Shown: piece by piece, positions 59,862-64,000 of the stretch | Layout: the number at the start of each line of letters is the position of its first letter | How positions within the stretch are numbered: the first letter of the stretch is position 1 | Assembly: GCF_900105185.1 (NCBI RefSeq) | Contig: NZ_FNTJ01000003.1 | Location: forward strand, 333,711-397,710 | Length of the DNA stretch: 64,000 bases | Origin: Pseudomonas saponiphila | GTDB taxonomy: Bacteria; Pseudomonadota; Gammaproteobacteria; Pseudomonadales; Pseudomonadaceae | Reading direction: 5' to 3' | Notes under the pieces: model-generated | Seen by the model: the letters and a program-made list of their open reading frames with translations, nothing else | What the model was told of the DNA's origin: nothing | Database searches by the model: none | Made by a program: the position numbers and the translations under genes

Positions 59862-60625
59862 TGAGATGAGTCCTCGATCGTCGTGAAGTTGTTTAGCGCA
59901 AGCCAGCGAATGGCCTTTGCCCTATCCGGGAATGTGGCTTCGATCTTCCTGAATGTGGGAGGGTGCGGCTGGTCAGCGGTGGTTCCTAGCCAGCTATGCA
60001 GTTGTTCATGAAACAACACGTATCCCAGAACGTACCGTGGCGCAGCCAGACCAGCTGAACGCGAGAGGGAAGGGTGTACCAGGATGCTTGCGCCATTCTC
60101 GTCTTGAATTTCGGTGCTGCCAGGGGCAACAAACAATGTGTCGGTACAGACGCGATTGATCTGCCTGGCGAGGTCAATCCAAGCATCGTCACGAAGCCGT
60201 TTCAGCACTTTCATGTAGAGCTTGGTTGCCTCTTTCTGGCCACGCTCTACAAGTGGAGCAAGCTCCGACTTCGCGGATTCAAACTTGTTTGTGTTGTAGA
60301 AGGTGATTGCCCTCACGAGTGAGTCGCGCTCTTCATCAGTGAGTGAGGCAATATCGAGAGAGGGGGGATTCTGCTCAGTGGCGCTGGGGATTCCCCAGCG
60401 CACTGGCGTAGTGACGTGACCCTTGAAGTATTTCTTATTGATCTCGTCGGCTAAGCGCTGAAGGTACTCAACGTCCTTCAGCGACACAGCCTCAAGGATG
60501 CTAGTAGCTACAGCCTTTCGGCGAGGACCAGAACTTGTGCGGCTCTGTACCTTCAGGTCCCTGGAGGTCAAGTCTGTCGCCAACAATTGAGACCCTGTAT
60601 CCATCAAGCTTGTCACCATGGCCAA
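59858..60625 (-). CDS. Predicted zinc metalloprotease (HExxH), about 255 aa
   Basis: The frame is open from 60625, but its first 40 residues overlap the upstream gene, so the real start may be nearer 60487 (GTG). Near the C-terminus, YVLFHEQLHSWLG gives a gluzincin/SprT-type HExxH at about 206-210, followed by HPPTFRKIEATFPDRAKAIR, as in SprT- and YgjP-like metallopeptidases. No signal peptide is evident, so it may act in the cytosol. Its place inside the conjugation operon is unusual. Confidence 0.65.
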   Translation of the reverse strand: MAMVTSLMDTGSQLLATDLTSRDLKVQSRTSSGPRRKAVATSILEAVSLKDVEYLQRLADEINKKYFKGHVTTPVRWGIPSATEQNPPSLDIASLTDEERDSLVRAITFYNTNKFESAKSELAPLVERGQKEATKLYMKVLKRLRDDAWIDLARQINRVCTDTLFVAPGSTEIQDENGASILVHPSLSRSAGLAAPRYVLGYVLFHEQLHSWLGTTADQPHPPTFRKIEATFPDRAKAIRWLALNNFTTIEDSSQ

Positions 60626-61814
60626 CCATCGTTTCCGTCCCGTTGCTCACAACGAAGGCGTGGGCAACACAGGTCGAGCAATTTCGTGCGGCCTGGGCAA
60701 CTGCCTTAACGCAGACTCTCGGTCGAGGTGCCTGCTTGGGCTTGCTGCTTTGGACAACCAGTGGCTTTTGTTGGACATGGGGCTTCGGCTTAGATACCTG
60801 CTGCTGTGTAGCAACCGGTTTTTGTGCCTTAGCGAGATCCGACTTCAACTGCTCAATCGAAGCAGCTTGTTCCTTCACAAGCGCTTCAAGCTCAGCGAGC
60901 TTTTTGGCGTCTGCACTGATTTCCGTCTGACCCAGGGGCGCAGGGTTACTACTATCCACTCCCTGTTTTTCTTCGCCAGCCAAAATGGCCTCGCCAAATG
61001 CGTCACCCTGATTGGCCTCAAACGGGCTGCCGGCAACCGGGGCCTCGGCGGGTGGGGTCGGTTTGTTCTCTGCGACAGGTTCAGCCGCTGTTGTTGCTGG
61101 TTTCGTCGACGCATCGACAGGCTGGGCATCAGTTGGCGGCGGTGTGAGCCCTGGCTCTGGGAGAACCGCAGGTAGATCAGCGACAGGAGGCACAGATTGA
61201 GCGCTAGGCTCGCCCGGCGTGAACGTGTCGAGAGGATTCAGATCTACCTCTGTCGAGATTGCAGCGTTGCCTGTCTCGCCAGCGACTTCATTGAGGTCGA
61301 GTTGCAGAGGCTCCTGGTTTACGGCATCACCGCCGCCAGAGAACCCGCCATCAGGCGAATCGAGACCAGAATTCGATTTGAATTCGCCTTCAAGCAGAGC
61401 AGTCTGCTCTTGCGAACCAGTGTCACCTTCTTCTTGAGTTTGAGCGGAGGCAGGTTCTTGAGGGGCTACCGAGGGCGCTTCCAATTGGTTCTTCGCCGCC
61501 AACACGCCGACGACGATCACTGCACCGAGCAGAGCCTTTTGCTTACCAGATAGAGCAGCCAGGCGATCGCGCAGAGTAGTTGTCTGGCCTTGAGGCTGAT
61601 CATTGTCCTCTTGGATAAGCGAATCGATGTCTGCATCGACGGGGTGGTTCTGGTTGGCGCTGGTATTTGCGTCGTCCACAACAGGATCGATCTGATCGTC
61701 AGGCCTGTCGTTAATGACAGGCTCTTGCCGTCCATTGTTGCCAACCATATTGCTTACCCCTTGGCGTACGTTCTGTAGCAGAGAGCCGAGGGGGGAGTTT
61801 TTTTCTTCGCTCAC
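60501..61814 (-). CDS. Anchored periplasmic Pro/Gln-rich protein, 437 aa
   Basis: ATG at 61814. An acidic cytosolic N-terminus of about 90 aa, one membrane helix (KALLGAVIVVGVLAAKNQ, near 92-108), a long Pro/Ala/Glu-rich periplasmic span, a coiled coil (KKLAELEALVKEQAASIEQL), and a C-terminal beta domain with VGHGDKLDGYRVSIVGDRLD. Domain order recalls TraB/VirB10 or TraP/PilP proteins that span the envelope, but no family motif is certain. Confidence 0.6.
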   Translation of the reverse strand: MSEEKNSPLGSLLQNVRQGVSNMVGNNGRQEPVINDRPDDQIDPVVDDANTSANQNHPVDADIDSLIQEDNDQPQGQTTTLRDRLAALSGKQKALLGAVIVVGVLAAKNQLEAPSVAPQEPASAQTQEEGDTGSQEQTALLEGEFKSNSGLDSPDGGFSGGGDAVNQEPLQLDLNEVAGETGNAAISTEVDLNPLDTFTPGEPSAQSVPPVADLPAVLPEPGLTPPPTDAQPVDASTKPATTAAEPVAENKPTPPAEAPVAGSPFEANQGDAFGEAILAGEEKQGVDSSNPAPLGQTEISADAKKLAELEALVKEQAASIEQLKSDLAKAQKPVATQQQVSKPKPHVQQKPLVVQSSKPKQAPRPRVCVKAVAQAARNCSTCVAHAFVVSNGTETMVGHGDKLDGYRVSIVGDRLDLQGPEGTEPHKFWSSPKGCSY

Positions 61815-62188
61815 TTTTGTTCTCCGAGCACTGGTAGGTAAGTGGGTGCTTCTTCAGTCCAGCGGCCTGGAGCTATCTGAACGCATTCTTGATGTGAGGG
61901 GACCAACATCCCGTTTTGGACGCGGGCGGGGATCTGCACGCCGCACTCCACGATGGGGGCATCCCATGTAAAGCGATCGCGAGCGCGCATCTTTCCTTTC
62001 AGGTCGGTCAGCACTTGCGTAACGCCTTCTTCGTAGGCGCGTCGCTCAAGCTCTGTCTTGGGGGTGTACATCTCAACGACTGGCTTGGGTTCTTCGTCGA
62101 CAATGGTTTCGCGAGGCTCATAGCTTGAGCAGCCGCCGAGCGCGAGAGTGGCCAGCGCAGTAAAGGCGATCCATTTTTTATTCGGCAT
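61811..62188 (-). CDS. Small lipoprotein, TraV-like by position, 125 aa
   Basis: ATG at 62188 with TTTGGAG upstream. Signal peptide and lipobox ALGGC (Cys about residue 20), then a charged domain with two Cys (VECGVQIPARV, HQECVQIAPG). In F-type operons a small lipoprotein, TraV, lies near TraC and docks the channel to the outer membrane. The assignment rests on size, lipobox and position. Confidence 0.62.
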   Translation of the reverse strand: MPNKKWIAFTALATLALGGCSSYEPRETIVDEEPKPVVEMYTPKTELERRAYEEGVTQVLTDLKGKMRARDRFTWDAPIVECGVQIPARVQNGMLVPSHQECVQIAPGRWTEEAPTYLPVLGEQK

Positions 62189-64000
62189 GGTATCGGGCTC
62201 CAAAGGGATGAGTTTTGGCCAGCGCAGAGATCGCCCTCTGGCGGGCTATAGAGGATGGGATTCCAAGCTCGGCAACCAGCTCTTCGGTCTTCTTCTCGCG
62301 CATGGCGTAGTCGTCTGGATGAGAGCTCGCGATCCAGAGCGTCATCGGGGAAGAGAAGAGGCGGAATACCCCTGAATAGAAGATGTTCTGGCTCGTGCGG
62401 AGTCGGTAGAAGACTTCTGAGAAGATCGGTGGCAGCGATGCCAGAGAGCGCCACAGCGCCACTTCTTCATCGGTGAACGAGAGTTCCTCCCGCGCGATCC
62501 GATAGTCAGATGCTGAGCATGCCAACAGGAAGAAGTGGGAGGTGTTTTCCAGGATGCCCTCTTGGGCGTCCCCACCGTTGCCGCTCTCGGCCTTTACCAG
62601 ATTCACGAAGTCCTTGACCGTTTGACTGATTAGCAAGCAACCAGCGTTGTAACGGCGCAGTTCGCGATAGAAGGATGCAAGGGCCGCCGCGGCAGTCGGG
62701 TCGGAAAGTGTTGCCCATGCCTCGTCGACGGCTACGATTTTCTTGCGGCCACGCTTCAGGCGGAATTTGCAGTAAAGGTCGATCTGCCGGAACAGGGCGA
62801 GGGTAACCACACCAAGGGCCGGCGATTTGGCCATTCGTTGCGTTTCGAGAACGGTGAAGTCGTTCTCCCAATCGACTTGCAGGAACCCGTCGAAGATCGC
62901 CGCGAAGGGGCCATTCCCGTAGTAGAGGGTCAGGGCATCGACAATTGATTGACCCTTCTGCTCTTGGAAGTTGGTTTGAGCCAGATACGGGATGAAGTCC
63001 CGGAAGCGAGGCTCTTCATTCGGGCGACGCTCTACCCAGTCCGTGAAGAAAGCTTGGAGTGCGTTGTACACCAGAGAGACAGTGACTTGGCGGACAGTCT
63101 TGTCTGTCTTCGAACTGCCATCACCAGAGTTCATCATCATGCAGAGCATCCGCGTGATGAAAAACATGTCTTCAAGAGACGGCATTACGTTTTTGCCGTC
63201 CTCCTGTCGAAGCCAGAATGGGTTGATGCAGATCGGATCGATCTGTCGTCCTGTCACCGGCTCAATGAAGGGCTCGGTAGCCAGGCGGACATAGTTCCCA
63301 TCCAGTACCAGGCAGAGCGATTCATAAGAATCGCCCTTGTCGATGATCCAGACTTTCGGCTTGTATTTGACCCGAAGGGCCATAAGCAGGTTGTTGAAGG
63401 TAAAGGACTTACCGGAACCAGTCGTACCGCAGATTAGGCCGTGTGCGGTGTTTACCTGCTGCCCCCACAGGTCAATGAAGATCGGTTGACCGGCTCTGTT
63501 GTTCATCAGGATCGCCGGATCGGCAACGCCCTGGTATTCAAGGTAGAGCGGGCATAGGTGCGCAAGGCTCTCTGTCAGGTGTGGCGTGTCGCGACGGAAG
63601 AGCTTCATGCTCTGTGGTCGGTAATTCAGCGGCAGGCTGTTTCTGACCGCTGCATCGCCGCGTGTGGTTTCGGCATGTCCGATACGCCACATTAGCTTTG
63701 CAAGTTGAGCGGCCTGATCCTCAATGATCTTCTTTTCGAAGCCCATGAGGTTTACATGAAGGGATACGTCGAAGAACTGCTCGCGGTTGTTGACGTTTTC
63801 GGAGGAAACCTTGCCCTTAACCTTGTCGAGGTCGCCTGTTTGTTTTGCGCGGGTTTCAGCATCGCCAACACGTAATGACTCTTTGGCGGCGAGCAGTCTC
63901 CCGCGGGTCCAAATCCTGCCAGTTACTGCAACCCGCGTTGGCACGCTCCAGTTCACCGTCACAATGCATTCGCACTCGATGCCAGTCATCGCGGCCTGGA
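62178..64000 (-). CDS. traC: TraC/VirB4-type conjugation ATPase, 5' end beyond window
   Basis: The frame is open across the right edge, so the N-terminus is missing; about 603 residues are visible from an internal Met at 63989. Walker A GTTGSGKSFT and Walker B KIVAVDEAW lie about 230 residues apart. The C-terminal domain has NAGCLLISQTVKDFVNL and CSASDYRIAREELS, as in TraC/VirB4. These ATPases energise pilus and channel assembly at the inner membrane. It overlaps the lipoprotein start by 11 bases. Confidence 0.9.
   Translation of the reverse strand, partial: QAAMTGIECECIVTVNWSVPTRVAVTGRIWTRGRLLAAKESLRVGDAETRAKQTGDLDKVKGKVSSENVNNREQFFDVSLHVNLMGFEKKIIEDQAAQLAKLMWRIGHAETTRGDAAVRNSLPLNYRPQSMKLFRRDTPHLTESLAHLCPLYLEYQGVADPAILMNNRAGQPIFIDLWGQQVNTAHGLICGTTGSGKSFTFNNLLMALRVKYKPKVWIIDKGDSYESLCLVLDGNYVRLATEPFIEPVTGRQIDPICINPFWLRQEDGKNVMPSLEDMFFITRMLCMMMNSGDGSSKTDKTVRQVTVSLVYNALQAFFTDWVERRPNEEPRFRDFIPYLAQTNFQEQKGQSIVDALTLYYGNGPFAAIFDGFLQVDWENDFTVLETQRMAKSPALGVVTLALFRQIDLYCKFRLKRGRKKIVAVDEAWATLSDPTAAAALASFYRELRRYNAGCLLISQTVKDFVNLVKAESGNGGDAQEGILENTSHFFLLACSASDYRIAREELSFTDEEVALWRSLASLPPIFSEVFYRLRTSQNIFYSGVFRLFSSPMTLWIASSHPDDYAMREKKTEELVAELGIPSSIARQRAISALAKTHPFGARYHAE

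Noticed and set aside
1..64000. CRISPR array or integron cassettes
   Set aside because: No regularly spaced repeat-spacer series and no attC-type repeat pair was seen; the repeated element occurs singly at promoters, not in an array.

Overview
The window looks like part of a large conjugative plasmid (or a closely related integrative element) from a Pseudomonas-like gammaproteobacterium. The evidence is high GC, genes packed mostly on one strand, an actin-type segregation pair beside a repeat array, a type-F-like conjugation apparatus, an antirestriction-like gene, a DnaG-type primase, and IS21- and IS4-family insertion sequences. The host genus is inferred from composition and gene style; nothing in the window proves it.

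Layout. (1) Bases 1-36,000: about 65 mostly small genes, nearly all read leftward and mostly without a recognisable function, in about 20 short operons. They include an ArdB-like antirestriction protein, a WGR-like/ATP-dependent DNA ligase, an NdpA (YejK)-type nucleoid protein, a TusA-like protein, an ADP-ribosyltransferase-like protein, a DUF1289 protein, many Cys-rich mini-proteins and a tRNA-Arg(UCU) gene. (2) 36.3-37.9 kb: a rightward response-regulator diguanylate cyclase. (3) 37.9-45.0 kb: a leftward group of membrane proteins, a DnaG-type primase split by an IS21-family element, and a sigma-70-like regulator. (4) 45.3-47.3 kb: a small gene clipped by an IS4-family element. (5) 48.0-51.6 kb: a HTH regulator, a G-rich repeat array, a candidate replication protein and a ParM/ParR-like pair. 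(6) 51.6-53.8 kb: four leftward genes of unknown role, including a lipoprotein. (7) 53.9-64.0 kb: a leftward type-F-like conjugation operon. In transcription order it holds TraC/VirB4 ATPase, lipoprotein, anchored periplasmic protein, HExxH protease, lytic transglycosylase, TrbC-like, TraF-like, TraH-like and TraG-like genes. TraC runs off the right edge.

Main observation. Twenty-two copies of a strict element (CTRCTGGCACGC, exactly 12 bases, then a GANNAT-type hexamer, often followed by CATC) sit 26-64 bases in front of the first gene of nearly every operon in region 1. A 23rd copy faces the other way at 52.3 kb. This looks like a plasmid-specific promoter class that makes region 1 a single regulon. 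The sigma-70-like protein at 44.3-45.0 kb is a candidate cognate factor, by inference only.

The two IS21-family copies have equal length and identical predicted proteins, lie in the same orientation, and each has its own 6-bp target duplication. One is intergenic. The other splits the primase frame, which rejoins exactly when the element and one duplication are removed.
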